Source of the DNA: Kribbella italica
GTDB lineage: Bacteria; Actinomycetota; Actinomycetes; Propionibacteriales; Kribbellaceae
Direction of reading: 5' to 3'
Length of the DNA: 64,000 nt
Assembly: GCF_014205135.1 (NCBI RefSeq)
Contig: NZ_JACHMY010000001.1
Coordinates: 2,356,001 to 2,420,000, forward strand
Positions 35,657 through 44,494 of this stretch are shown one piece after another (the stretch's first letter is position 1; every line of letters starts with the position of its first letter). A program made the position numbers and the translations under genes. Under the pieces are notes generated by a model that saw only the letters and a program-made list of their open reading frames with translations, was not told where the DNA came from and did not search any database.

Positions 35657-38600
35657 GTGTCCGGCTTCGGCGAGCTGCTGCGGTTGTTCCGCCGCCAGTC
35701 CGGAATCACTCAACGCGAGCTGGCCGACAAGGCTGGCCTCAGCACGGCGGCGGTCCGGGATCTCGAACAGGGCCGGACCAAGAGCCCGAAGCCGGACTCG
35801 ATCGACGCTCTCGCCGCCGTCCTCACGCTCAACCGCCACGACACCGGCGAACTGCACGCAGCCGCCAGGACCCACCGCTCCCCCGCCACCACTCCCACCG
35901 GAGCCCTGCGGATCAACGTCCTCGGCCCCCTGGAAGTCCGGTACGGCGACACGCCAATCGCCGTCAACTCAGCCCCACAGCGCACTTTGCTCGTCCGCCT
36001 CGCACTCGCAGCCGGTACGACGGTCAGCCAGGACGAGCTCATCGATCTCCTCTGGCCCCGGGATGCCCCAGCCAACGCGGCGACCCTCCTCCAGACCAGA
36101 ATCGCCCGCCTGCGCCGCCTGCTGGAGTCCGGTCGCAGTTCCCGAGCTACAAGCCCGTCAGCCAACCGGTCACGGTCGAGCGACCTGTCGATTGTCGGCA
36201 ATCAGGCCGGCTACCGACTCGAGGCGACAGCCGAAACTCTCGACCTCCTCGCGTTCCGCGAGCTGGTAGCGAAGGCAACCAACCCGAGACTGGCACCAGC
36301 GGCAGAGCTGCGCCGACCGCCGGCCGGCCGCGCTGACCTTCCGCACCGAACGTCTGCCGCAGCGTCGCGCAGCCCACTCGACGAATCCGCACGGGACCTT
36401 GCGACAGACGAACCCCCCGCCGAGCCCAGCGCGCGCGACGAGTCCGCCCGGCACCTTGTCGCAGACACAACCCCCGCCGAGCCCAGCCCACACAACGACC
36501 CCGCGTCGCACCTTGCGGCAGACGAAGCCCCCACCGAGCGAAGCCCGCACGACGAACCCGCGCGGCACCTTGCGACAGACGAAGCCCGCGCCAACGCTGC
36601 GGCGGCGATCGATGCGTTGCCCGGCGCCCTGTCGGGCGGCGTGAGCAACCTGGTGTGCCCCTCGGCCATCAGCGCGCCGGACGCTAGCGACCTTGAGCAT
36701 GGATCGGCGCTGTCGGAGCAGACAGCCCTGGCCGATCTTGCGGAGGCCCTGGACCTGTGGCGTGGCGAACCCGACATCGAAACGTCCCACCCACTCTCCC
36801 TGGCGATCGCGAACGAGTACGCCGAGGCGGTGCACGCGTTCGCCGCGCTCGCCCGTGAGGTCGGCGTACCGGAGCAGGCTCTGAAAACCCTGCGGGGCTT
36901 GACGTCTCGCCATGAACTCGACGAACCGCTGCACGCCGAGCTGATCCACACCCTTGCCGCGGCCGGGCGGCAGGCCGAGGCGCTCTCGGCGTACGACCGG
37001 ATCCGTACGGCGCTCGCCGTGCAGCTCGGCATCGACCCCGGCGAACACCTCCGCGCGGCGCACCTGGCGGTGCTGCGCCAGCAGAGCTCGACGCGGCAGG
37101 TGGTCGCCCAGCAGGCGCCGTCGGCGCCACCGGACTTCGTTGGTCGCGTCGCCGAGTTGTCGACAATCTGCAATGCACTGGCGCGACCGGACGCGCTGTC
37201 GTCACGGGTCGTCCTCGTCAACGGCATCGCCGGCGTCGGCAAGACCGCCCTGGCCCTGACCGCCGCCCATCAGTTGCGCGAGGAGTACCCGGACGGCCAG
37301 CTGTACGCCGACCTGCGCGGCAACGACACCGTGAGTCCTGCGCCTCTGCAGGTCCTCGGCCGGTTCCTGCGCGCCCTCGGCGTCTCCAGCCGCCGGATCG
37401 GGACCGACGAGGCCGAGGCGGCCGCGCTGTTCCGCACCGAGCTTGCGGGCCGGCGGATCCTCGTCCTGCTCGACAACGCGCAGGACGCGGCCCAGGTCCG
37501 ACCGCTCCTCCCGGGATCCGGACGCAGCGACGTCATCGTGACCAGCCGGCGACGGCTGCCGGAGCTGGACACCGCGGAGGTCGTCAACCTCGAACCACTC
37601 CCCCGCGACGACGCCGTCCGGCTGATCACCTCCACCGCGCGGATGGCCGGCACCGCGACGGACGAAGAAGTCGCAGCCCTAGCGGAGGCGTGCGCCCGTC
37701 TGCCTCTCGCGCTCCGCATCGCCGGCGCACGGCTCGCGACCCGGCGTGAGTGGACCGTCGCCGATCTGGCCCGCCGCCTGGACGACAGCAACCGCCGGCT
37801 GTCCGAGCTCAGCCTCGGCGAGTCCAGCGTGCTCAACAGCTTCCAGCTCAGCTACGCCGACCTGACTCCCGTCGCCCAGCGCGCGTTCCGGCTCTGCAGT
37901 CTGCATCCCGGCGACGACTTCAGTGCCGAGGGCACCGGAATCCTGCTCGGCGTACCGGCGCCCGACGCCGAACGGATTCTCGAGGACCTGCTCGAGGCGA
38001 ACATGCTGATGCAGCACACCACGAACCGCTACCGCTTCCACGACCTGCTCGGCCTGTACGCCGGCCGCCTGCTCGCCGAGGATCCCGAGGCGGACCTCGC
38101 GCGCGACCGCCTCCACGCCTGGTACCTCGAGTCGGTGACGGCCGCGATCCACCTGACCTACCCGCAACTCGTGAGGCTCGGCGGCCATCCCGCACCGGAT
38201 CGCCTGTTCCCGTCCGAAGCCGCGGCCCTCGACTGGCTGGACGACGAACTTCGCGGATTGCTGGCGGTCGTGCAGATCACCGCGGACTCCGGCGACCACC
38301 AGTTGGCCTGGCAGATCACAGACCAGCTCCGGGGCTACTACTGGATGCGCCGGGGCGCCGACGGATGGTTGCCGGCGGCACAGGCCGGGCTGGCGGCCGC
38401 CACGGCAGCAGGCAACGACCGCGCACGCGTGGCGATGTTGATGAATCGGGGCCAGGCGTTGTGGGCCGCCGGTCACGACGACGACTCGATGGCGGACTGC
38501 TTGGCCGGCCATGCCCTCGCGGTCGCCGTCGGCTGGAACACAGCCGCCGGTTACATGGCCCACCAGATCGGCTGGCTCCACCTGGAGCGAGGCACGCTCG

Positions 38601-39289
38601 ACGAGGCCGCTCTCTGGATGAGCCGCGCGCTCGACTGGACCGAGGGCGAACCGCACAGCCATGTCCGGGCCATCGCGCTCAACGGCCTCGGCATGACCCG
38701 CCTGTACCAGGGCCGGCTGCGCGAGTCCGCGGACCTGCTCAGTACGGCGCTGGAGAAGTACGAGAACGCCCTCACGACGTCCGTCCTCACGATCAGCGGC
38801 AACCTGGCCAGCGCTCTGCGGCAGCTGGGTGAGGTCGACGGCGCGGCCGAGCTGCTCGACGAGGTCCTGAACGCGTACCGGCGGCGGTCGCATCCGCGCG
38901 GTGAATTGTCGACAATGGACGAGCTCGCTCGACTGCACCTCCAGCGCGGCAACGGAGCGACCGCACTCGACCTCGCTCAACGGGCCCACGACCTCGCAAC
39001 CGCCCTGCAGGACCGCAAGGCCCAGGCCCAGACCGGAGCAACCGTCGCCCAGGCCCACCTGGCGCTCGGCGACATCGCAGCGGCCATCAAGCAGAGCGAA
39101 GAATGCCTGGCCATCGCCCGCGACCTCTACCCGTACATCGAAACCGAGGCCCTGCTAACCCTCGCCAAGGCCCTGCACCTCACCGGAGACCTCCACACAG
39201 CAACCGAACTCAACGCCGAAGCCAAAGCAATAGCCACCACCCGAGGCTTCCACCTCCTAGCCACCCAGGCCACCCACATCCACCACTAA
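35657..39289 (+). CDS. XRE-SARP-NB-ARC-TPR regulator (AfsR-like) with internal repeat insertion
   Basis: This 1210-aa protein joins several domains. An XRE HTH occupies residues 4-60 (LLRLFRRQSGITQRELADKAGLSTAAVRDLEQGR), and an OmpR-type winged helix about 85-165 (LRINVLGPLEVRYGDTPIAVNSAPQRTLL). A bacterial transcriptional activation domain ends near 470. An NB-ARC ATPase follows with P-loop GIAGVGKTAL around K529, and then TPR-like repeats from about 780 to the end. The activation domain is interrupted at residues 242-312 by four units of 19 residues (first unit DESARDLATDEPPAEPSAR). AfsR-like proteins are ATP-dependent pathway activators; the target here is unknown. The GTG start has its own -10 box. 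Confidence 0.88.
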   Translation: MSGFGELLRLFRRQSGITQRELADKAGLSTAAVRDLEQGRTKSPKPDSIDALAAVLTLNRHDTGELHAAARTHRSPATTPTGALRINVLGPLEVRYGDTPIAVNSAPQRTLLVRLALAAGTTVSQDELIDLLWPRDAPANAATLLQTRIARLRRLLESGRSSRATSPSANRSRSSDLSIVGNQAGYRLEATAETLDLLAFRELVAKATNPRLAPAAELRRPPAGRADLPHRTSAAASRSPLDESARDLATDEPPAEPSARDESARHLVADTTPAEPSPHNDPASHLAADEAPTERSPHDEPARHLATDEARANAAAAIDALPGALSGGVSNLVCPSAISAPDASDLEHGSALSEQTALADLAEALDLWRGEPDIETSHPLSLAIANEYAEAVHAFAALAREVGVPEQALKTLRGLTSRHELDEPLHAELIHTLAAAGRQAEALSAYDRIRTALAVQLGIDPGEHLRAAHLAVLRQQSSTRQVVAQQAPSAPPDFVGRVAELSTICNALARPDALSSRVVLVNGIAGVGKTALALTAAHQLREEYPDGQLYADLRGNDTVSPAPLQVLGRFLRALGVSSRRIGTDEAEAAALFRTELAGRRILVLLDNAQDAAQVRPLLPGSGRSDVIVTSRRRLPELDTAEVVNLEPLPRDDAVRLITSTARMAGTATDEEVAALAEACARLPLALRIAGARLATRREWTVADLARRLDDSNRRLSELSLGESSVLNSFQLSYADLTPVAQRAFRLCSLHPGDDFSAEGTGILLGVPAPDAERILEDLLEANMLMQHTTNRYRFHDLLGLYAGRLLAEDPEADLARDRLHAWYLESVTAAIHLTYPQLVRLGGHPAPDRLFPSEAAALDWLDDELRGLLAVVQITADSGDHQLAWQITDQLRGYYWMRRGADGWLPAAQAGLAAATAAGNDRARVAMLMNRGQALWAAGHDDDSMADCLAGHALAVAVGWNTAAGYMAHQIGWLHLERGTLDEAALWMSRALDWTEGEPHSHVRAIALNGLGMTRLYQGRLRESADLLSTALEKYENALTTSVLTISGNLASALRQLGEVDGAAELLDEVLNAYRRRSHPRGELSTMDELARLHLQRGNGATALDLAQRAHDLATALQDRKAQAQTGATVAQAHLALGDIAAAIKQSEECLAIARDLYPYIETEALLTLAKALHLTGDLHTATELNAEAKAIATTRGFHLLATQATHIHH
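36380..36592 (+). repeat. 57-bp in-frame tandem repeats inside the SARP gene
   Basis: Units begin at 36380, 36437, 36494 and 36551 and encode four 19-residue repeats; the fourth is partial. They keep DE-AR-L-TD and PAEPS elements and are rich in Ala, Pro, Asp and Glu, suggesting a disordered linker inserted into the activation domain. Confidence 0.85.
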
Positions 39290-39421
39290 CAAATACCGAC
39301 CCCCGCCCCTCTTCCAACTCCGTCCCCCCTCCCCACCTTCTTTCCTTCCCTAGAAACACCGACCCGCCAACTCGCCCCTTCCGTCCAGCCGCAATAAAGA
39401 GCCTTTGTCCCCACCTTTGGG

Positions 39422-39427
39422 TAGCGT
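39422..39427 (+). promoter_or_regulatory. -10 box for leaderless ligase gene
   Basis: TAGCGT lies 7 nt before the GTG at 39435 with no ribosome site. The stretch 39290-39421 is pyrimidine-rich and holds no gene. Confidence 0.45.
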
Positions 39428-39434
39428 CCTCGTC

Positions 39435-41429
39435 GTGAACGTTGGGGAACGCATCCAAGAGCTCGCTGACCAGATCGTGCAGCTGCGCGACGCCTACTAC
39501 CGAGGCTCGCCCTCGGTGGCCGACGCCGAGTACGACGCGATCGAGGACGAGCTGCGCACACTCATCGCAGCCAACCCGTCACTGGCCCCGGATCCGAACC
39601 CGCTCGACCAGGTCGGTGCGCCGACGATCCTGCACGCCCCGGTCCGGCACTCGCGCCCGATGCTGTCGCTGGATAAGGCGACCCGCCCCGAGCAGGTCGA
39701 GGCCTTCTTCAACCGGTTCCCCGGTCGCTCGGTGGTCGTGATGCCGAAGCTGGACGGGCTGTCGCTGGCTCTGGTGTACGAGGACGGCCGGCTGGTTCGC
39801 GCGATCACCCGCGGCGACGGGACGACCGGTGACGACGTGACTCCCCTCGTGCGCGCGCTCGCCGACGGCGTACCGACGTCTGTCGATGCACCGGGTCGCG
39901 TCGAGGTTCGCGGTGAGGCCGTGATGCTGCGCTCGACCTTCGCCGCGTACAACGCGAACCATCCCGACAAGCCGCTGATCAACCCGCGCAACGCCGCCGC
40001 CGGAACGCTGCGCGCCAAGGACCCGGCGACGGTCTCCGAGCGGCGGTTGCAGTTCCTCGCCTTCGACCTGCTCACCGATCCCGACAGCACCGACTCCGAC
40101 CTGGATCGCGCACTGCGGACCCTCGGCTTCACCGCCGCCGACATGCGGCACTGCGACGACGCGGCCGCGGCGCAGGCGGTGATCACCACCATCGAGGAGC
40201 AGCGCAACGACCTGGACTACGACCTCGACGGCGCCGTACTGCGCCTGGCCGACCGCGACGCGTTCGCCGCCGCCGGGACGCGGTCGAGCTCGCCGCGCGG
40301 CGCGCTGGCGTTCAAGTTCGCCGCCGAGGAGAAGACCACCGTGCTGGCCGACGTGGTCTGGGACGTCGGCAAAACCGGCAAGATCGCCCCGGTCGCCTGG
40401 CTCGAGCCGGTCTTCGTCGGCGGTACGACGGTCACCCGCGCGACGCTGGCCAACCAGGAGGTGATCCGGGCCCGCGGCATCAAGATCGGTGACACCGTCC
40501 TGGTCCGGCGCGCCGGTGACGTGATCCCGTTCGTGGCCGGCGTCCTGGACGCCTCGAAGCGCACGGGCGCGGAGCAGGACATCGTGCCGCCGACCGTGTG
40601 CCCGTCGTGCGAGCAGCCGCTGACCGAGCAGGGCAACAGCCGCGAGCTGTTCTGCACGAACGTCTCCTGCCCGGCCCAGACCGTACGGCGCCTGATCCAC
40701 TGGGCCTCGCGCGCCGCGGCCGACATCGACGCGATCGGCGGGGTGTGGATCGAGCGGCTGGCCGAGGCGGGGATCCTGGAGCACCCGTCGGACTTCTACC
40801 GGCTGACCAAGGAAGGGCTGCTCGAGTTCGACCGCATCGGCGAGGTCTCGGCCGCGCGGATGATCGAGTCGATCGACACCAGCCGTCAGGTCGGCCTGCG
40901 CCGCGCCATGATCGGACTGGCGATCCCGATGGCCTCCGAAGGTACGGCGGCCCGCCTGTGCCGCGCGGGCTTCGGCTCGCTGGAGGAGGTCCTCGAAGCC
41001 GGCGAGGACGGTCTGGTCGCCGTCGACGACATCGGCCCGAAGGTCGCCGCGTCGCTCATCGAGCACCTGACGCGCCTGCAGCCCGAGCTGCAACGGCTGC
41101 GCGCGGCCGGCGTCTCCCTCGACGTACTCGACGAGGACCTGCCACCGGTCGTCGCCGCGGGCGCTCCCCTGGCCGGCAAGACCGTCGTCGTCACCGGTTC
41201 GATCAGCGACCCTCGCTCCGGCGAGAAGGTCCCACGGCCGGCCTTCCAGCGCCTCTGCGAAACAGCGGGCGCGACCATCGCCTCGTCGGTCTCGGCCACC
41301 ACCGACCTGCTGATCACCGGCGCCGACGTCGGCGCCGCCAAACTCACCAAGGCCGAGAAGCTCGGCGTACAGGTCGCCGACCAGTCCGAGATCTGGCCCC
41401 AGCTGTTCGCCGCGGGCATCACGCTCTGA
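39435..41429 (+). CDS. ligA: NAD-dependent DNA ligase LigA (possibly a paralogue)
   Basis: LigA seals nicks in duplex DNA using NAD+. The 664-aa protein has the Ia domain (DAYYRGSPSVADAEYD), the nucleotidyltransferase core with catalytic K105 in MPKLDGLSL, NPRNAAAGTLR and VGKTGKIAPVA, and an OB fold. A zinc finger follows with C389, C392, C407 and C412, then helix-hairpin-helix repeats (GIGEVS-like DRIGEVSAARM and DDIGPKVAASL) and a BRCT domain in the last 80 residues. All essential parts are present. The core is somewhat divergent (MLSLDKATRPEQ) and the gene stands alone. It may therefore be an additional ligase beside a housekeeping copy elsewhere; that cannot be decided from the window. 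Confidence 0.92.
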   Translation: MNVGERIQELADQIVQLRDAYYRGSPSVADAEYDAIEDELRTLIAANPSLAPDPNPLDQVGAPTILHAPVRHSRPMLSLDKATRPEQVEAFFNRFPGRSVVVMPKLDGLSLALVYEDGRLVRAITRGDGTTGDDVTPLVRALADGVPTSVDAPGRVEVRGEAVMLRSTFAAYNANHPDKPLINPRNAAAGTLRAKDPATVSERRLQFLAFDLLTDPDSTDSDLDRALRTLGFTAADMRHCDDAAAAQAVITTIEEQRNDLDYDLDGAVLRLADRDAFAAAGTRSSSPRGALAFKFAAEEKTTVLADVVWDVGKTGKIAPVAWLEPVFVGGTTVTRATLANQEVIRARGIKIGDTVLVRRAGDVIPFVAGVLDASKRTGAEQDIVPPTVCPSCEQPLTEQGNSRELFCTNVSCPAQTVRRLIHWASRAAADIDAIGGVWIERLAEAGILEHPSDFYRLTKEGLLEFDRIGEVSAARMIESIDTSRQVGLRRAMIGLAIPMASEGTAARLCRAGFGSLEEVLEAGEDGLVAVDDIGPKVAASLIEHLTRLQPELQRLRAAGVSLDVLDEDLPPVVAAGAPLAGKTVVVTGSISDPRSGEKVPRPAFQRLCETAGATIASSVSATTDLLITGADVGAAKLTKAEKLGVQVADQSEIWPQLFAAGITL

Positions 41430-41520
41430 CGGCAGGCGCTGCCTCAGCCTCCGACTGATCCGCGCAACGGCCGACCTCCCAGGCGTTTACTGGTGGGGAT
41501 ATGGTGACCCGCCGGTCGCA

Positions 41521-41644
41521 CGCGAAGCGTGGCGCTGCGGGGCGAACGTGCCGCAGGCACCGGACCGACCGTACGGCGGGCATCACGTTCTGACATCGGC
41601 GCGGTCCCTCCGTCGCGCCCGCGAAGCGTGGCGCTCCGGGGCGA
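41521..41644. repeat. 25-bp direct repeat pair in the ligA downstream region
   Basis: A 25-bp sequence beginning CGCGAAGCGTGGCGCT occurs at 41521-41545 and again at 41620-41644 with one mismatch. Between them, 41576-41594 repeats the last bases of ligA (GGCATCACG, then TCTGAC). The whole 276-bp stretch 41430-41705 otherwise holds no gene that I can support. Confidence 0.6.
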
Positions 41645-41705
41645 CCGGCGCCTCACTCCACTCCACCAGCGCGCAGCGCCGCGGAAACGGCGGCAGGGTC
41701 TTGGA

Positions 41706-41906
41706 CTAGCTCGACGTCTGGCGGAGGCGTTGCTTGGCGCCGCGCTCGACGAACAGCGGGACGAAGTCCCTGATCGGTGCCTCGTCGAACTCCGGCTGGA
41801 CCTGGTGGACGACCTCGGCGACGTTCTCGCTCGGGACACTGGGGAACTGCTTCGCCAGCCGGTCGACGACCTCGTTGATGGCGCGGGTTTCCTCTGACCT
41901 GTCCAT
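41706..41906 (-). CDS. small three-helix-bundle dimerisation-domain protein (DUF3562-like)
   Basis: The 66-aa product (core VVDRLAKQFPSVPSENVAEVV, then FDEAPIRDFVPLFVERGAKQRL) matches the small three-helix-bundle dimerisation proteins common in actinobacteria. In these an Arg-Leu-x4-FP start and an RDFVPVLVER-like ending are conserved. Function is unknown; the fold is thought to mediate protein-protein contact. The ATG at 41906 is preferred, although an in-frame ATG four codons earlier (41918) is possible; it makes little difference. The gene is isolated on the minus strand, between ligA and a divergent enzyme-like gene. Confidence 0.75.
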   Translation of the reverse strand: MDRSEETRAINEVVDRLAKQFPSVPSENVAEVVHQVQPEFDEAPIRDFVPLFVERGAKQRLRQTSS

Positions 41907-42078
41907 GGTGAAAACCATCCCCCAGGCCACCGCACGACACAACCGGATCATCGCCACGGCCGGATTTGTTCACCTGCTGTCCACCTCGGCTGCCGGCTGT
42001 CCGATTCCGGACGTTCCCCTGGAATCCGCGGACCGGACCGGAGAGGGTTGACGGGAAGCGACCGAACGGGAGCGGCGG

Positions 42079-44190
42079 ATGACCGATAGCAAGGGCCGCG
42101 AGGCCACGGGGTTCCAGGAGCAGGCGCCGTACGACGAGACGATCGACCTGCGCACGGACTTCGTGATGGTCTACGGGCTCAACGACTCGACCGCGCAACG
42201 GATCGCCCGCTGGCGCGACGCCGGGTACCGGGTGCAGCTGATGACCGGGATCTCCTGGGGCAACTACCAGGACTACCTCGACGGCCGGTGGGACGGCTCC
42301 GACCACTGGGCCGACACGCAGACGGCGGGCGACGGGTCGCCGATCCTGCACGGGCACAGCACCGACATCCCGTACATGGTCCCGACCTTCGGCTTCACCG
42401 AGTACCTGGTGCAGAAGCTCCGCCCGATCCTCGAGTTCGGGGTCGAAGGCATCCATCTGGAGGAGCCGGAGTTCTGGGCCCGCGCCGGCTACTCGGAGTC
42501 GTTCAAGCGGGAGTGGCAGGCGTACTTCGGTGAGCCGTGGCAAGCGCCGCACAGCACCGCCGAGGCGCACTTCCGGTCGGGGCAGCTCAAGCAGCACCTG
42601 CTGTCGCGCAGCCTCGATCGCGTCACCTCGGTCCTGCGCGACGAGGCGCTCCAGCAGGGCCGCCAAGTCCGCTTCTACGTGCCGACCCACAGCCTGCTGA
42701 ACTACACCCAGTGGCAGATCGTCAGCCCCGAGTCCCGCCTGCGCACGCTGCCCTCGATCGACGGCGCCATCGCGCAGGTGTGGACCGGCACCGCCCGCAC
42801 GCCGAACGTGTACGCCGGCAAGGTCGCCGAGCGCACGTTCGAGACGGCGTACCTGGAGTACGGCATCGCCCAGGACCTGACCCGCGGTACCGACCGCCGG
42901 ATGTGGTTCCTGCACGACCCGATCGAGGACCACCCGGACCGCACCTGGGAGGACTACCTCGCCAACTACCGGCGCACGCTCATCGCGTCGCTGCTGCACC
43001 CGGGCGTCTCGCGGTACGAGGTCGCCCCGTGGCCGAACCGGATCTTCAACCGGCCCTACCCGCGCGAGGGATCGACCGGACGGCAGCCGATCCCGCCGGA
43101 GACGGCGACCAGCTACCTGATCGCGATGAACAGCCTGCGCGACCTCGACCAGCCCGACGTCCGCCGGTCCGCGGACGGTCCGCGGATCGGGATCGCGCTG
43201 TCGGACACCGCGATGTTCCAGCGCTGGTCCCCAGGTGGCGAGAGCGGTCACTACGACGGCCTCCAGGATGCCCTGGCCCTCGAAGGCCGCGAGCAGCTCC
43301 ACTTCTCCGACTTCTACGGCCTGGCCCTACCACCCCTGTACGACGGCCAGCAGGTCGTCCCGGTCCAGCTCGAGAACGTGCTCGACACTCCCGGCGCGCT
43401 GGACGCCGTCGACGTCCTCGTCCTGAGCTACGAGTTCCAGAAACCCCTTGCCCCCGGCATCCATTACGCGCTGGCCGGCTGGGTCGCCCGCGGCGGCAGC
43501 CTGCTGTACGTCGGCGACGACGCCGACCCGTACCACGAGATCCGCTCCTGGTGGACCGGCCGCTACGCGACCTGCGCCGACCACCTGGCCGAGGCCTTAA
43601 GCGCCGACCGCGCCCACGACGGCGTACAGGCGATCGGCCGGGGCGGCGTCCGTTTCCTCCCGACGCGACCGGCCGACTTCACCGCGTCTCCAGAGCGCGC
43701 TGCCGAGCTCGTCGCCGCCCTCCGCGAGCTGGCCGAAGCCGCCGGCCACCGCTGGAAGCCCAGCAACTGGTTGTCGGTCCAGCGCGGCCCGTACCTGATC
43801 GGCGCCGTTCTCGAGGAGTCCGGCGGCACCCAAGTGATCGAAGGCAACTACCTCGATCTGCTGGACCCGCACCTCGGCATCGTCCACCACCGCGAACTCG
43901 GCCCGGGCGACCTGACCTGGCTCCGCGACCTCACTTACGACAGCGAACCGCTCTTGGCCTCAGCCGGCCGCGTCATCGACTGGCAGCAAACCGAGACCGG
44001 GATCCGCTTCGCCTGCGAGGCCCCGCGCGGAGTCCAAGTCGTCACGGCCCTCCGCCTCGCCAGCGCCCCGACAACCATCCAGGCCGACGGCGCCACCCTC
44101 ACCACCACCCGGTACGACGCCGAGGCCGGCGTCCTCTGGCTGCACCACCCGGGCACACCAGCCGGCACCCAGCTCACGATCGACTTCTGA
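42079..44190 (+). CDS. large putative glycoside-hydrolase-like enzyme of unrecognised family
   Basis: I do not recognise a named family for this 703-aa protein. Its N-terminal half reads like a TIM-barrel carbohydrate enzyme: VQLMTGISWGNYQDYLDGRWDG, then GVEGIHLEEPEFWARAGYSESFKREWQAYFGEPW near residues 121-153, where the paired Glu residues after a beta strand look catalytic. Residues about 365-500 (RIGIALSDTAMFQRW, then ALDAVDVLVLSYEFQKPLAPGIHYALAGWVARGGSLLYVGDD) resemble the flavodoxin-like, ThuA/beta-galactosidase trimerisation type of domain. A beta-rich C-terminus follows. No signal peptide is visible, so action on an imported sugar is likely. The ATG at 42079 has GGGAGCGG upstream. It is transcribed alone. 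Confidence 0.75.
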   Translation: MTDSKGREATGFQEQAPYDETIDLRTDFVMVYGLNDSTAQRIARWRDAGYRVQLMTGISWGNYQDYLDGRWDGSDHWADTQTAGDGSPILHGHSTDIPYMVPTFGFTEYLVQKLRPILEFGVEGIHLEEPEFWARAGYSESFKREWQAYFGEPWQAPHSTAEAHFRSGQLKQHLLSRSLDRVTSVLRDEALQQGRQVRFYVPTHSLLNYTQWQIVSPESRLRTLPSIDGAIAQVWTGTARTPNVYAGKVAERTFETAYLEYGIAQDLTRGTDRRMWFLHDPIEDHPDRTWEDYLANYRRTLIASLLHPGVSRYEVAPWPNRIFNRPYPREGSTGRQPIPPETATSYLIAMNSLRDLDQPDVRRSADGPRIGIALSDTAMFQRWSPGGESGHYDGLQDALALEGREQLHFSDFYGLALPPLYDGQQVVPVQLENVLDTPGALDAVDVLVLSYEFQKPLAPGIHYALAGWVARGGSLLYVGDDADPYHEIRSWWTGRYATCADHLAEALSADRAHDGVQAIGRGGVRFLPTRPADFTASPERAAELVAALRELAEAAGHRWKPSNWLSVQRGPYLIGAVLEESGGTQVIEGNYLDLLDPHLGIVHHRELGPGDLTWLRDLTYDSEPLLASAGRVIDWQQTETGIRFACEAPRGVQVVTALRLASAPTTIQADGATLTTTRYDAEAGVLWLHHPGTPAGTQLTIDF

Positions 44191-44209
44191 CCAGTCGGTT
44201 CCAGGTGCG

Positions 44210-44362
44210 TCAGCCGGCGACGACCTCGACGCCGGTGATACCGATCGCGAAGCCGAAGACGATCAGGAAGGTGCCGGCGACCAGGCGGTAGCGCAGGGTC
44301 GCGACCAGGCCGAGCAGGACGCCGATGAGGCCGACGGCCCAGACCAGGTTCGCGATGAGCAT
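44210..44362 (-). CDS. 50-aa small membrane protein
   Basis: This short frame encodes 50 residues: MLIANLVWAVGLIGVLLG, a two-arginine loop (LRYRL) and a second hydrophobic run ending GVEVVAG, so it has two membrane helices in a hairpin. TAGGGT at 44374-44369 lies 6 nt before the ATG on the minus strand, giving a leaderless gene with good codon use. It converges on the 703-aa gene, ending 20 nt away, and is divergent from the HTH-MarR regulator. I know no function for it; small dual-helix proteins often act as membrane-complex accessories. Confidence 0.65.
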   Translation of the reverse strand: MLIANLVWAVGLIGVLLGLVATLRYRLVAGTFLIVFGFAIGITGVEVVAG

Positions 44363-44435
44363 CCGGGAACCCTACCGACCGAAAGGCCGCGAATCCCCCG
44401 TCCTCACAGTTCTCTAACAGCCACTTCACCGCGTG

Positions 44436-44457
44436 GCGTTTCTCCAACAGGAAACGC
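44436..44457 (+). promoter_or_regulatory. inverted-repeat operator before the HTH-MarR regulator
   Basis: GCGTTTC (44436-44442) and GAAACGC (44451-44457) are perfect arms 8 nt apart, just upstream of TACGCT (44458-44463), a likely -10 box. It lies 38 nt before the regulator start and would suit autoregulation; the divergent 50-aa gene could also be affected. Confidence 0.6.
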
Positions 44458-44494
44458 TACGCTGGCGAGGCTCGACGGGACAGAGGAGACACAA

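Noticed and set aside
36380..36592. Frameshift or assembly error in the SARP gene
   Set aside because: The repeat units are exactly 57 bp and stay in frame, and BTAD sequence resumes correctly afterwards.
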